Part shown: positions 43,178 to 53,036 of the stretch, piece after piece
Numbering within the stretch: the stretch's first letter is position 1
Layout: every line of letters starts with the position of its first letter
NCBI RefSeq assembly: GCF_000814025.1
Contig: NZ_JWLL01000004.1
Coordinates: 62,001 to 126,000, forward strand
DNA: 64,000 bases
Origin: Tateyamaria sp. ANG-S1
Lineage (GTDB): Bacteria; Pseudomonadota; Alphaproteobacteria; Rhodobacterales; Rhodobacteraceae
Direction: 5' to 3'
Program-made: the position numbers and the translations under genes
The notes under the pieces: generated by a model
Seen by the model: the letters and a program-made list of their open reading frames with translations, nothing else
The model's database searches: none
Told to the model about the DNA's origin: nothing

Positions 43178-45721
43178 GTGATGACCGGATTGAATCGCTA
43201 TCGGCTTGTGATTTCGGCGGGCTTTGGCCTGCTTTTGCTGCTGCTTGCCGTGATGGTTGCCAACCTGGCGGCCCAGATGCGCAACCTGTCCCTCGCCGCC
43301 GGTGACAATACGCAGTGGAGCATCGCGCAGCTTGATACCGAGTTTGCCAATCTCAACGCGATCCTGACCCGGCAGTTGGCCGAAGGTGGTCTGACCGAGA
43401 ACGAGGTGCAGTTGCGCATCGATATCGTGTTGAGCCGTCTCGACATTGTCAATTCGGGCCGTGCCGCCGCGATTTTTGGCGACAGTGCGGAGGCCACGCA
43501 GTTGATCGCACCGATCAATGCCTTTGCGAACGCGACGATTGCCTTGCTCGACAAGCCCGGGCCGTTGGTGGACGCCGATATGCGCCGCATTCAGCAGATG
43601 CTGCGGGATGTGCGGCTGGAGGTGCGCGGTATCGCCGTGCTGGGCGTGCGTTTGGGGGCGGAGCAGAGTGAGGCCCGCCGGGCCGGATTTGCCCGGCAGC
43701 TGCTGTGGACCGGTGGCGTGGCCATCATGCTGCTGTTTCTCATGGGTATTCTGCTGCAGCTGCTTGTTCGCCTGCTGGACCGCGCCGCACAGCGCGATCG
43801 CGAACTTCTGACCTCATCGCGCAAGCTGGCCTCGACCGTGGCGGCATCGCTTGATGCCATTGTCACCTCGGATGATGAGGGGCGCATCATCGGCTTCAAC
43901 GCGGCCGCCGAGGATGTCTTTGGCTGGCGCCGCCGCGAGATCATGGGCCAGAGGATGGAGGACACCATCATCCCGCACCGCATGCGCAAGGCGCATCGTG
44001 ACGGCATGGAGCGCTATCTTGCGACCAGCGAACCCCATGTCGTCGATTCGGGCCGGTTCGAGATGTCGGCCCTGCGCAAAAGCGGTGAGGAGTTTCCAGT
44101 CGAGTTGAACATCACCACAACGGATGTGGCCGGGCAGAAAAGCTTTATCGCCTATGTGCGCGACATCAGCGAGCGCAAGATCAGCGAACAGATCCTGATC
44201 GACGCGCGCGACCGGGCCCAGAGCATGGACAAGGCCAAGACCCGCTTTCTGACCATCATGAGCCACGAGATCCGCACACCCCTGAACGGGATCATCGGTG
44301 TGCTTGACCTACTGAAGACAACCGCGCTGACACCGCAGCAGGAGCGCTATGCCAAGATCGCCACAGCGTCGAGCGAGATCCTTCTGGAATATGTGAACGA
44401 GGCGCTAGACATCACGCGGATCGAGGGCGGCGCGCTGCAATTCTCCCCCCAGGACTTCGATCTGCCCCAGCTCATGACGAGCCTAATCGACGTGCTGGAC
44501 CCGTTGGCGCGGGAAAAGAACCTGTCCCTGTCGCTGGATGTGGCCGAGGCGATGCGGATGCGCTTTCATGGCGACAACAACCGCATCCGTCAAATCCTGA
44601 CCAACCTGATCGGGAACGCCATCAAGTTCACCGACACGGGCGAGGTCAAGGTGTCGGTCACCGGCATTCATGGACCCGAGAAAACCTCGGTCCGGTTTGC
44701 GGTCAGCGACACCGGTGCGGGCATCGCGCCCGATGATCAGGAGCATGTGTTCGAGGACTTTGTCGCCTTGGCGCAGGGGGTAGGACGTCAGCGGCGGGGC
44801 GACGGTCTGGGCCTGTCGATCGCGCGCCGGATTGCGCGCGAGATGGGCGGCGACATCCGGCTGGAAAGCGAACAGGGGCGTGGGTCCGTCTTTACACTCG
44901 TCCTGCCGCTGGATCGGTGTGACAGAAAATCGGTGACAGACCGGGAGGCCCAAACCACGAGCGCGACTAAGGCCCACACGTGTTCGGTCCTTGTGGCAGA
45001 AGACAACGACATCAATCGCCGGGTCTTGCGCGATATGCTTGAGCGCATGGGGCACCGCGTGACCGAGGCAGTGAATGGCGAAGACTGTTTGCGGAAGGCA
45101 GCCCTGGATCGGTTTGATCTGATCATCATGGACATCAGCATGCCCGTGATGGACGGCATCAAGGCGACGCGCGCGCTGCGCAAGGGGGACGGACCCAATG
45201 CCGACACGCAGATTGTCGGCCTGACCGCCCATGGGCGCGAAGAGTACCGCGAAACGGCGGAACGGGCGGGCATGAACCGGTTTCACACCAAGCCGATCCG
45301 TCTGGATGCCTTGCGCACCATTTTCTCGGATGTCGAAGGCGATGTGCAGGGCGCGGCGCAGGATGATCAATGTGACGATGTGCTGTCCGAACTGATCGAC
45401 GTTCTGGGGTTTGAGAAGGTGCGGCAGACCGGGCACCGCTTTTTTGACGAACTGCATGTATTTGTCGAAGGGGCCGATGCGGTCGAGGACGCAAGTGATT
45501 TGCGCGCACTGCGGGATGCGGCGCACAAGCTGACCGGTGCTGCTGCCTTGCTTGGGTTGGTTCAGGTCGAGGCGAGGTTGGCCGCGGTCGAAGCGCGTGC
45601 AGAGGTTGGTGACATGACAGCGCATACCGCTTGCCTTGCCGCGTTGCGCGAAACCGCCGAGGCCGCGCGCCGTGCCTTTGATCGGCGCGTGGCACAGGCC
45701 GAGACTGCGGCGGATACCTAG
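43178..45721 (+). CDS. hybrid sensor histidine kinase with PAS, REC and HPt domains
   Basis: The 847-residue kinase has two membrane helices (about residues 10-33 and 173-198) bounding a helical periplasmic sensor, a PAS domain (about 215-335), a HisKA domain with His363 in MSHEIRTPLNG, a HATPase (NLIGNAIKFT, DTGAGI, GDGLGLSI), a receiver with Asp652 in IIMDISMPVMDG, and an HPt with His783 in RDAAHKLTGAA. Phosphate should pass from His363 to Asp652 to His783 and then to a separate regulator, most likely the one at 41878. It is transcribed with the SUOX-fold gene. Confidence 0.94.
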   Translation: MMTGLNRYRLVISAGFGLLLLLLAVMVANLAAQMRNLSLAAGDNTQWSIAQLDTEFANLNAILTRQLAEGGLTENEVQLRIDIVLSRLDIVNSGRAAAIFGDSAEATQLIAPINAFANATIALLDKPGPLVDADMRRIQQMLRDVRLEVRGIAVLGVRLGAEQSEARRAGFARQLLWTGGVAIMLLFLMGILLQLLVRLLDRAAQRDRELLTSSRKLASTVAASLDAIVTSDDEGRIIGFNAAAEDVFGWRRREIMGQRMEDTIIPHRMRKAHRDGMERYLATSEPHVVDSGRFEMSALRKSGEEFPVELNITTTDVAGQKSFIAYVRDISERKISEQILIDARDRAQSMDKAKTRFLTIMSHEIRTPLNGIIGVLDLLKTTALTPQQERYAKIATASSEILLEYVNEALDITRIEGGALQFSPQDFDLPQLMTSLIDVLDPLAREKNLSLSLDVAEAMRMRFHGDNNRIRQILTNLIGNAIKFTDTGEVKVSVTGIHGPEKTSVRFAVSDTGAGIAPDDQEHVFEDFVALAQGVGRQRRGDGLGLSIARRIAREMGGDIRLESEQGRGSVFTLVLPLDRCDRKSVTDREAQTTSATKAHTCSVLVAEDNDINRRVLRDMLERMGHRVTEAVNGEDCLRKAALDRFDLIIMDISMPVMDGIKATRALRKGDGPNADTQIVGLTAHGREEYRETAERAGMNRFHTKPIRLDALRTIFSDVEGDVQGAAQDDQCDDVLSELIDVLGFEKVRQTGHRFFDELHVFVEGADAVEDASDLRALRDAAHKLTGAAALLGLVQVEARLAAVEARAEVGDMTAHTACLAALRETAEAARRAFDRRVAQAETAADT

Positions 45722-45773
45722 CCGGACTTTGCGTTCTGCCTTTGCCGCGTGATGCGTGTGTTGAGCGGGATGC

Positions 45774-46199
45774 CTAACGCACCACAAAGACCGATTGCGT
45801 CGCGTGGCGTGCGACGCGGGCGGCGTTGGGGCCAATCAGGTAGTCCTTCAACTCCGGCCGATGTGCGCCGACGATGATCGCGTCAATGTCCAATGTCTGG
45901 GCTGTGCGGATGATCTGGTCATAGACTGTGCCTTCGGCCACGTGGACCTTGTAGGTTATATCATTTGGCACATTGGTCTTGGCCCATCCCTCTAGCTCGG
46001 ACTGCGCCGCCACCAGTGCGTTTTTCATGCTGTCCGCGGCCATGGAGGCACCGACAATGGCCATGCCGGTGTCCGGCACGACGTTCAGCAGGTGCAGCGT
46101 GGCCCCTTCGGCCCGAGCCATGGAGAAGGCCGCTTCGGCGCTGCGGGCGGCACCGGCAGGTGCGTTGACGTCAACGGCAAGGAGGAGCGTTTTGAACAT
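45774..46199 (-). CDS. universal stress protein (UspA family)
   Basis: The 141-residue protein is one Usp domain with LLLAVDVNAPAGAARS at the start and the nucleotide-binding IIVGAHRPELKDYLIGPNAA followed by VARHATQSVFVVR. It lies 12 bases after the TRAP permease on the same strand. In the ectoine TRAP system the Usp TeaD regulates uptake, so this protein may tune the TAXI transporter by binding ATP, which is inference. Confidence 0.92.
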   Translation of the reverse strand: MFKTLLLAVDVNAPAGAARSAEAAFSMARAEGATLHLLNVVPDTGMAIVGASMAADSMKNALVAAQSELEGWAKTNVPNDITYKVHVAEGTVYDQIIRTAQTLDIDAIIVGAHRPELKDYLIGPNAARVARHATQSVFVVR

Positions 46200-46211
46200 G
46201 GTCGGTCTTCC

Positions 46212-48839
46212 TTAGAACGCGGGTTGGGTGGCGCGGCGGCGCTGGATCAGGACCAGACCGCCCAGCAGCAGAAGGGCGGGGATGAAGAACAGCTCTTTCG
46301 GCATCCGTTCGTTTTCGATTTGCACCTGCATGATCTGCACGGGGCTGTCGCCGTAGAAGTCATATTCGTTGCCGAGGCTTTCGAAGAAGGGTGTGCCTGG
46401 GAAGGGTTCGTCCATCGCAATCACATCGCCATCGGGCAGGATGGTGAGGCCCTGCGCGTCAAGCGCGGCTTCTGCATCGCCGCTGATCGCGGGGAGGGTG
46501 ATGGTGGTGGGCCTGAGTTGGCCGGTGTCGAAGTCCGGCCCCTCCACGACCACGCGCACCTCGCGATCCGTTTCTGCACTGGCCATGAGTTCGAGGGCTG
46601 CGGGGCCCGAGGCTGTCTGGTACTTCTCGCTCACCTGATCGAGCAGGTAATCGGGCCGGAACAGCATGAAGGCGATGACCAACAGCACGACCGTTTCCCA
46701 GCTTTTGCTTTTGGCGATGAAGTAGCCTTGGGTCGCGGCCGCGAAGAGCAGCATGGCGATGAGCGATATGAAGAAGACGAGGATCGCCTTGGCAAAGCCC
46801 ACATCAATCAGCAGCAGGTCCGTGTTGAAGATGAAGAGGAAGGGCAAAAGCGCTGTTCGGATGTCGTAGGCAAAGCCCTGCACCCCGGTCTTGATCGGGT
46901 CGCCGCGACTGATCGCTGCTGCGGCGTATGCGGCAAGGCCCACGGGCGGCGTGTCATCGGCGAGGATGCCGAAGTAGAAGACAAAGAGGTGCACGGCGAT
47001 GAGCGGGAAGATGTAGCCCGCGGAAGCGCCGACGCTGATGATCACGGGGGCCATGAGCGAGGACACCACGATGTAGTTGGCTGTCGTGGGCAGGCCCATG
47101 CCGAGGATCAGTGACATGACCGCGACGAGGATCAGCAGGATCCAGATGTTGCCGCCCGCGATGACCTCGACCACTTGGCCGATGACCTGGTGTGCCCCCG
47201 TCAGGCTGATGGTGCCGACGATGATGCCCGCGGCCCCTGTGGCGACGCCGATGCCGATCATGTTGCGCGCGCCGAGGATCAGCCCCTCGATGAAGTCGCG
47301 CCAGCCTGCGACGGTCGCGGTGCTGAACGCCTCGCCCCGGAACATCGCCTTGAGCGGGCGGTGGGTGAGCGCCACGATGATCATGAAGACCGTGGCCCAG
47401 AAGGCTGAGAGCGACGGCGACAGCCGGTCGAGGCTGTCGGTGCGCACCATCAGGTTCCAGACGAGGATGAAGATCGGGAGCGAGAAGTACGCACCGCCGA
47501 GCAACGTGGGCGTGAGCCTTGGCGCTTCGAGCGGGCCGTCGGGGTCGTCCATCGCCACGTCCGGGTAGCGCGAGGCGAAGTAGACCAGCACGAGGTAGAG
47601 GACGGCGACGATGGCGACGGCGCCGTAGACGCTTTCCGTCATGAAATTATCGAGCACGCTGCGCAGCCCGATCATCAGGAAGGTGCAGGCCCCGAGGAAG
47701 ATGAAGCCCGACAGGAACAGGATGAGGATGAGGACCGGGCCGATATGCCGGCCCGCTTTCTTCAGCCCCTGCATCTGCATTTTCAGCGCTTCGAGGTGCA
47801 CGATGTAGAGGAGCGCGATGTAGGAGATGACCGCGGGCAGGAAGGCGTGTTTGACCACGTCGATATAGGGGATGTTGACGTATTCCACCATGAGGAAGGC
47901 GGCGGCGCCCATGACCGGCGGGGTAAGCTGGCCGTTGGTGGACGACGCCACCTCGACCGCGCCGGCTTTCTCTGCCGGGAAGCCGATGCGCTTCATCAGG
48001 GGTATGGTGAAGGTGCCGGTGGTCACCGTGTTCGAGATGGACGAGCCCGAGATCATCCCGGTGAGCATGGAGGACAGCACCGACGCTTTGGCCGGGCCGC
48101 CGCGCAGGGCGCCGAGGAGAGCAATGGCGACCTTGATGAACCACGACCCGCCGCCAGCACGGTCGAGGAGCGCGCCGAAGAGGACGAAGAGGAAAATCAT
48201 GGAGGTGGAGACGCCGAGCGCGACGCCGAACACCCCTTCGGTCTGCATCCAGTAGTGGCCGAGCGCTTTGGAGAGGGACGCGCCGCCGTAATTCGTGATC
48301 TCGCGTGCCCATTCGGAATAGCCGCCGAAGAAGGCGAAGGCGACGAAAGCCGAGGCGATGATCACCAGAGGCAGGCCGAGCGAGCGGTAGACGGCGATCA
48401 TCAGGACAATCATGCCGATGGACGACATGGTGATGTCGGTGGGGCTCCAGAGGCCGGGGCGGTCCGCGATCTCGAACCGGAAGACGACGAGGTAGAGGCA
48501 GGAACTGACGCCCAGGACGATTAGCACCCAGTCATAAAGCGGGATGCGGTCGCGGGGGGAGGATTTGAACAGCGGAAAGGCGAGCGTGGCCAGCATGATG
48601 GCAAAGGCCAGGTGCACGAAGCGGGCCTGGGCCACGATGTTGGCGAAGATGCCCATGCCGGTGGCTTGCGCGAGGATGCCCGGCACGCGGGATGCGATGT
48701 AGAGTTGGAAGATGGACCAGGCGATGCAGGTGCCGATGATCAGCTTGGCCTGCCAGGCGGCAGAGGGGTTGCGCGCGCCGGTGTCGGCCTCGGCCACGAG
48801 GTCATCGGCGGATTGCGTCACTGTGTTCTGATCGGTCAT
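46212..48839 (-). CDS. TRAP transporter permease, fused small and large subunits (TAXI type)
   Basis: The 875-residue membrane protein fuses the small DctQ-like part (about residues 30-210) to the large DctM-like part. The large part has SSTNGQLTPPVMGAAAFLMV and GLPTTANYIVVSSLMAP, signatures of the TAXI-TRAP permeases. It uses a sodium gradient to import the solute delivered by the binding protein at 48953. The C-terminal 190 residues include a soluble region (TASGPAALELMASAETDREV) before a final helix, as in other fused TAXI permeases. Confidence 0.93.
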   Translation of the reverse strand: MTDQNTVTQSADDLVAEADTGARNPSAAWQAKLIIGTCIAWSIFQLYIASRVPGILAQATGMGIFANIVAQARFVHLAFAIMLATLAFPLFKSSPRDRIPLYDWVLIVLGVSSCLYLVVFRFEIADRPGLWSPTDITMSSIGMIVLMIAVYRSLGLPLVIIASAFVAFAFFGGYSEWAREITNYGGASLSKALGHYWMQTEGVFGVALGVSTSMIFLFVLFGALLDRAGGGSWFIKVAIALLGALRGGPAKASVLSSMLTGMISGSSISNTVTTGTFTIPLMKRIGFPAEKAGAVEVASSTNGQLTPPVMGAAAFLMVEYVNIPYIDVVKHAFLPAVISYIALLYIVHLEALKMQMQGLKKAGRHIGPVLILILFLSGFIFLGACTFLMIGLRSVLDNFMTESVYGAVAIVAVLYLVLVYFASRYPDVAMDDPDGPLEAPRLTPTLLGGAYFSLPIFILVWNLMVRTDSLDRLSPSLSAFWATVFMIIVALTHRPLKAMFRGEAFSTATVAGWRDFIEGLILGARNMIGIGVATGAAGIIVGTISLTGAHQVIGQVVEVIAGGNIWILLILVAVMSLILGMGLPTTANYIVVSSLMAPVIISVGASAGYIFPLIAVHLFVFYFGILADDTPPVGLAAYAAAAISRGDPIKTGVQGFAYDIRTALLPFLFIFNTDLLLIDVGFAKAILVFFISLIAMLLFAAATQGYFIAKSKSWETVVLLVIAFMLFRPDYLLDQVSEKYQTASGPAALELMASAETDREVRVVVEGPDFDTGQLRPTTITLPAISGDAEAALDAQGLTILPDGDVIAMDEPFPGTPFFESLGNEYDFYGDSPVQIMQVQIENERMPKELFFIPALLLLGGLVLIQRRRATQPAF

Positions 48840-48912
48840 GGAAATGTCCCCCGTGCAGGCACTTTGCGGGCGTTATGCGCCCGTCTGCTGGCTATGGTCC
48901 TTGAAATGTGAA

Positions 48913-48938
48913 ACGCCCGAAGCGGTGGCTCCGGGCGT
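48913..48938. terminator. hairpin between TAXI binding-protein and permease genes
   Basis: ACGCCCG, one base, AGC-GGTG-GCT, one base, CGGGCGT. On the minus strand it is followed by TTT. It would let part of the transcripts stop after the binding-protein gene, giving more binding protein than permease. Confidence 0.6.
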
Positions 48939-48952
48939 CTCGGGGCGTGAAC

Positions 48953-49921
48953 TTAGTTCATCAGGCCCAGTTCTTTGTAGGCTTTCTCTGCACCGGGGTG
49001 CAGCGGTGCCGACAGGCCGTCCTTGACCATTTCGGCCGGATCAAGGTTGGCAAAGGCCGGGTGCAGGCCCTTGAAGTCGTCGATGTTCTCCATCACGGCC
49101 TTGGCCACGACATAGACCACGTCCTCGGGCACGCTGGCCGAGGTGACGAAGGTTGCGCCCACACCGAACGTGGTCGTCTCTGCGTCGGTGCCCGCATACA
49201 TGCCGCCCGGAATGGTCGCCACGCGGTAGAACGGGTTGTCGGCGACCAGTTGGTCGATGGGCGCGCCGGTCACGCTCACCAGTTTCACGTCGCATGTTGT
49301 CGAGGCTTCCTTGATCGCAGCAGCCGGGTGACCGATGGTGTAGATCATCGCGTCGATATTGCCGTCGCAGATCTCCTTGGCCATCTCGGAGCCTTTGAAC
49401 TCGGTCGCGAGCGCGAAGTCGTCCATGCTCATGCCAAAGGCGTCCATCACCACTTCCATCGTGGCGCGCTGGCCGGAGCCTGCGTTGCCCACGTTGACGC
49501 GCTTACCCTTCAGCCCTTCGAAGCTGTCGATGCCGCTGTCACCGCGCACGACAAGCGTGAAGGGTTCAGGGTGGACCGACATCACGGCGCGGATGTCAGG
49601 GAAGGCCGCGTCTCCTTCGAACTTGGATGTGCCGTTGAACGCATGGTGCTGCCAGTCGGACTGGGCCACGCCAAACTCAAGCTCACCCGCCTTGATCGTG
49701 TTGATGTTGTAGACGGAGCCGCCGGTCGATTCCACGGCGCAGCGGATGCCGTGTTCTTTCCGGTCCCGGTTCACCAGACGGCAGATCGCGCCGCCCGTGG
49801 GGTAGTAGACGCCGGTCACGCCGCCGGTGCCGATCGAGATAAACTCCTGCGCCATGGCGACGGGCGCGGTCATCAATGCGCCGGCGACGACGGCGGCCCC
49901 CAGTTTAAGTTTCGCAAACAT
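48953..49921 (-). CDS. TAXI family TRAP solute-binding protein
   Basis: The 322-residue protein begins with a signal peptide (MFAKLKLGAAVVAGALMTAP) and continues EFISIGTGGVTGVYYPTGGA, the TAXI family opening (I-G-T-G-x-x-x-G-x-Y-Y-P). KGKRVNVGNAGSGQRATMEV is the second family motif. It binds a small acid or amino acid in the periplasm. GGGAG lies ten bases before ATG 49921. It is first in the operon with the permease and the Usp protein. Confidence 0.94.
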   Translation of the reverse strand: MFAKLKLGAAVVAGALMTAPVAMAQEFISIGTGGVTGVYYPTGGAICRLVNRDRKEHGIRCAVESTGGSVYNINTIKAGELEFGVAQSDWQHHAFNGTSKFEGDAAFPDIRAVMSVHPEPFTLVVRGDSGIDSFEGLKGKRVNVGNAGSGQRATMEVVMDAFGMSMDDFALATEFKGSEMAKEICDGNIDAMIYTIGHPAAAIKEASTTCDVKLVSVTGAPIDQLVADNPFYRVATIPGGMYAGTDAETTTFGVGATFVTSASVPEDVVYVVAKAVMENIDDFKGLHPAFANLDPAEMVKDGLSAPLHPGAEKAYKELGLMN

Positions 49922-50245
49922 TATCAATTGTCTCCCTTATGTTTGGCCGTGTTGCGCGCCGAAGCATGGCGCACGGCTGATCTCTCTACCCTGCGGATAG
50001 ACGCCGTAAGGTCAACCTTTGCGACAATGAATTCGTGGGCGCACTGAGGGCTCGGCCGGGCCATGATCTGCGGCAAAACAACTGTGCGGTGCGCAATACG
50101 CCTATAAATGTAGGGCGTGCGGACCGGTATTGGGCTTTTCAGCCTGCCTGTTTCGAGACATCCTGTGCGCATAGATTGGGCGCGGTCCGGACGGCGTGCC
50201 GTTCGTTTGGACGGGGCCGTGGGCGGCAGCTTCGGAACCTTGCAT

Positions 50246-51565
50246 ATGAGCCACGTTTTTCCCCGAAACTCCAAGGCACCGCCACCGATGGTGTCGCGCG
50301 GCGCTGGCCCATACCTCTTTGACGCGGCGGGCAAATCCTATCTCAATTGCGGGGACGCGGCTGTGTCCTGCCTGGGCCATGGCGACGCTCATGTGACCGC
50401 GGCGATCAAGGCGCAGTTGGATGAGGTGGCTTTTGCCCATACCGGGTACTTTACATCCGCCCCTGCCGAGCAATTGGCAGATCGTTTGGTGGCAGCGGCG
50501 CCCGAGGGGCTGGACCGGGTATACTTCGTGTCCGGCGGGTCCGAGGCGATGGAGGCGGCGCTGAAGCTGGCGCGACAGTATTTCATTGAGGTGGGACAGC
50601 CGGAGCGGTCGCATGTGATTGCGCGTCGGCAAAGCTATCATGGCAATACGCTGGGGGCGCTGGCCACGGGCGGCAATGCGGCGCGGCGCGCGCCCTTTGA
50701 TCCCTTGTTGATGAAGGTGAGCCATGTGTCGCCCTGCTATGCCTATCGCGGGCAGGCGGAGGGCGAGACAGAGACGCAATATGTCGACCGCCTGATCGGC
50801 GAGTTGGAGGACGAGGTGCAGGCCGTGGGCCCGGACAAGGTCATGGCCTTTGTCGCCGAGCCGGTGGTGGGCGCGACCCTGGGGGCAGTGCCCGCTGTCG
50901 GCGACTATTTCGCCAAGGTCCGCGCGCTCTGTGATCGCCACGGTATCTTGCTGATCTTTGACGAGGTGATGTGCGGGATGGGCCGGACGGGCACGCTGTT
51001 TGCGTGTGAGCAGCATGGGGTATCGCCCGACATCTGTGCCATCGCCAAGGGGCTGGGGGCAGGGTATCAGCCCATCGGTGCGATGCTGTGCAGTGCGCAT
51101 ATCCACGACACGATCCGGGACGGGTCCGGTTTTTTCCAGCACGGGCATACCTATCTTGGCCATCCTGTCGCCTGTGCGGCGGCGCTGGCCGTGGTTGAGC
51201 GGTTGCTGGATGATGATGTTTTGGGCCGCGTGACGCCGCTGGGTGATTCGCTGCATCAGGCCCTGACCGACCGGTTCGGGCAGCACCCCCATGTGGGCGA
51301 TATTCGCGGTGTGGGTCTGTTTCGTGCCATCGAACTGGTGCAGTCGCGCGAGACGAAAGACCCGTTTGATCCGTCGGCGAAGGTGCATGCGCGGCTCAAG
51401 GCGGCGGCGCTGGAGGAGGGGCTGATCTGCTACCCCATGGGCGGGACCGTCGATGGCACGCGCGGCGATCACGTGCTGCTGGCACCGCCGTTCATTCTGA
51501 AAGAGAGCGATGTGGAACTGCTGGCTGACCGGCTGGATGCAGCAGTGCGGCGCGTTCTGTCCTAG
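50246..51565 (+). CDS. class III aminotransferase (PLP-dependent)
   Basis: The 439-residue enzyme has GDAAVSCLGHGDAHVTAAIK, YFVSGGSEAMEAALKLARQY (PLP phosphate contact), IFDEVMCGMGRTG with the PLP-binding aspartate, and AIAKGLGAGYQPIGAMLCSA with the Schiff-base lysine. Members transfer amino groups from omega-amino acids or diamines; this branch has no firm substrate. ATG 50246 is preferred to 50117 because the longer N-terminus is arginine-rich and unlike the family. Confidence 0.92.
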   Translation: MSHVFPRNSKAPPPMVSRGAGPYLFDAAGKSYLNCGDAAVSCLGHGDAHVTAAIKAQLDEVAFAHTGYFTSAPAEQLADRLVAAAPEGLDRVYFVSGGSEAMEAALKLARQYFIEVGQPERSHVIARRQSYHGNTLGALATGGNAARRAPFDPLLMKVSHVSPCYAYRGQAEGETETQYVDRLIGELEDEVQAVGPDKVMAFVAEPVVGATLGAVPAVGDYFAKVRALCDRHGILLIFDEVMCGMGRTGTLFACEQHGVSPDICAIAKGLGAGYQPIGAMLCSAHIHDTIRDGSGFFQHGHTYLGHPVACAAALAVVERLLDDDVLGRVTPLGDSLHQALTDRFGQHPHVGDIRGVGLFRAIELVQSRETKDPFDPSAKVHARLKAAALEEGLICYPMGGTVDGTRGDHVLLAPPFILKESDVELLADRLDAAVRRVLS

Positions 51566-51571
51566 GCGCTG

Positions 51572-52153
51572 CTAGAGGTCGCCCACGGTTTCACGCCAAT
51601 GCTTGCGGCAGAGCGAAACATAGGTTTCGTTGCCCCCAATCTGCACTTGTGCGCCATCGGTGATGGCGTTGCCGTCGGCATCCTGCCGGATGACCATCGT
51701 CGCCTTGCGTCCGCAATGGCAGATGGTGCGCACTTCGCGCATCTCGTCGGCGAGGGCCAGGAGCGTGGCGGAGCCGGGAAAGAGCTTGCCCCGGAAATCC
51801 ACCCGCAGGCCGTAGCACATGACCGGCACCTGCAGGTCATCAACGACGCGAGCAAGTTGCCAGACTTGTTCTTCGGTCAGGAACTGCGCTTCGTCCACGA
51901 ACACGCAGACGATTTCGCCCTCTGCCTGGCGGTCGATGATCTTGGCCAGCAGGTCGTCGCGTGCCGTGAACGTGTCGGCGTCTGCACCGATGCCGATGCG
52001 CGAGGCGATGCGTCCGTGGCCCGCCCGGTCGTCGAAGGAGGCGGTCAGCAGGTATGGCACCATGCCCCGTTCACGGTAGTTGTGCGCCGCCTGCAACAGC
52101 ACGGTCGATTTGCCCGCGTTCATGGTGGAATAGTGAAAGTAGAGCTTGGCCAT
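51572..52153 (-). CDS. tdk: thymidine kinase
   Basis: Tdk phosphorylates thymidine for salvage. The 193-residue type II enzyme has the Walker [19 protein letters not shown], the Walker [15 protein letters not shown], the zinc-binding cysteines in [12 protein letters not shown] and CRKHW near the end, and the lasso region. Its stop lies seven bases past the convergent aminotransferase stop. Confidence 0.96.
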   Translation of the reverse strand: MAKLYFHYSTMNAGKSTVLLQAAHNYRERGMVPYLLTASFDDRAGHGRIASRIGIGADADTFTARDDLLAKIIDRQAEGEIVCVFVDEAQFLTEEQVWQLARVVDDLQVPVMCYGLRVDFRGKLFPGSATLLALADEMREVRTICHCGRKATMVIRQDADGNAITDGAQVQIGGNETYVSLCRKHWRETVGDL

Positions 52154-52580
52154 GGCGCGTGATTAGTGCGGGCTGGAACGGGGGGCAAGCGCGATTGCCG
52201 GGCGGGTGCGAAGGCGCGCGCGTGGTCTTGTCGCCCGCGTCGCTTGTCTGCCTTCGCACCGCTTCGGCACTTGGTGAACGGGGGGCAGGCGGTGGGTGCT
52301 TGCGCGCCCGGCCTGGGGATGGTGCCTGCCCCGGTACTCAAAACCTCCGACGGATCCGCCGCCCCTGCTGCCGGTCACCCGGCCTGTCGCCCCCACGGGA
52401 CAGAGGATGCAGCGGACCCCACCCGGACCCGGTGGTTGGGGCCACCGGGCACTTGTTACGTCCCGAAAACCGTTGGGACGCTTTTAAAAATGACATTTGC
52501 GGGGTAGGTGATTAATGGGAAAAGACAGACCCGTTTCCCCGCATGTATGGGGCGCGGGCCTGCGCAACCGGGGGTGGTGA
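52154..52580. other. 427-base structured intergenic region
   Basis: No protein gene is supported between tdk and the HTH-like gene. CCCGGTGG, loop TTGGGG, CCACCGGG (52428-52449) is a perfect hairpin. CGTCCC, ten bases, GGGACG (52459-52480) is followed by CTTTTAAAAA, which looks like a plus-strand terminator. A small RNA ending near 52485 or a leader of the downstream gene is possible. A 113-codon plus-strand frame (52166-52507) is proline- and arginine-rich and without a ribosome-binding site. Confidence 0.45.
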
Positions 52581-53036
52581 ATGAGTGTGAGCAGCTATCT
52601 GAAAAAGCATACCGAGTCGCTGGTCAAGGATGTGGGGATCGAACCCGCCTGTGCGCTGACCGGCAAGTCCAAGGCGACGCTGGGCCGCTACTATTCGGAC
52701 AACCCCGAACATGCCGATCGCTTCATGCCCATCGACGCGGTCATCGCTCTGGAAGAAGCGGCGAGCTATCCGCATGTGACCAGTGCGCTGGCCGAGTTGC
52801 AGGGCATCACCCTCAGCCATGATGACCGGCGTCCGAACAACGAGCGCTCGGGTGGGGTAAATTCCGATGTCATCGCGTTGAGCCAGCGCTTTGCCATGCT
52901 GATGACCGAGTATCAGCAATCCATCGAAGACGGTGTGATCACCGTGAACGAGGCCAAGCGTCTGTTGAAAGAGACGACATTGCTCCAACAGGTGCTCATC
53001 GACATGAAGCTGCATCTGGAAGACGAAAGTGGCTGA
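52581..53036 (+). CDS. hypothetical protein with possible helix-turn-helix, 151 residues
   Basis: The product starts [20 protein letters not shown] and includes [17 protein letters not shown], which could be a phage-CII-like or Cro-like helix-turn-helix, followed by a helical C-terminus ([35 protein letters not shown]). GGGGGTGG precedes ATG 52581. No family is firmly recognised. It overlaps arsH by eight bases, so the two are co-translated. Confidence 0.65.
   Translation: MSVSSYLKKHTESLVKDVGIEPACALTGKSKATLGRYYSDNPEHADRFMPIDAVIALEEAASYPHVTSALAELQGITLSHDDRRPNNERSGGVNSDVIALSQRFAMLMTEYQQSIEDGVITVNEAKRLLKETTLLQQVLIDMKLHLEDESG

Noticed and set aside
44483-45835. 450-codon minus-strand frame over the hybrid kinase
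   Set aside because: The kinase domains on the plus strand are unmistakable; this is a high-GC shadow.
46092-47114. 340-codon plus-strand frame over the TRAP permease
   Set aside because: It is antisense to conserved membrane sequence and rich in charged and His residues typical of shadows.
52166-52507. 113-codon plus-strand frame in the tdk gap
   Set aside because: Proline- and arginine-rich with no start signal; the region looks like structured RNA instead.
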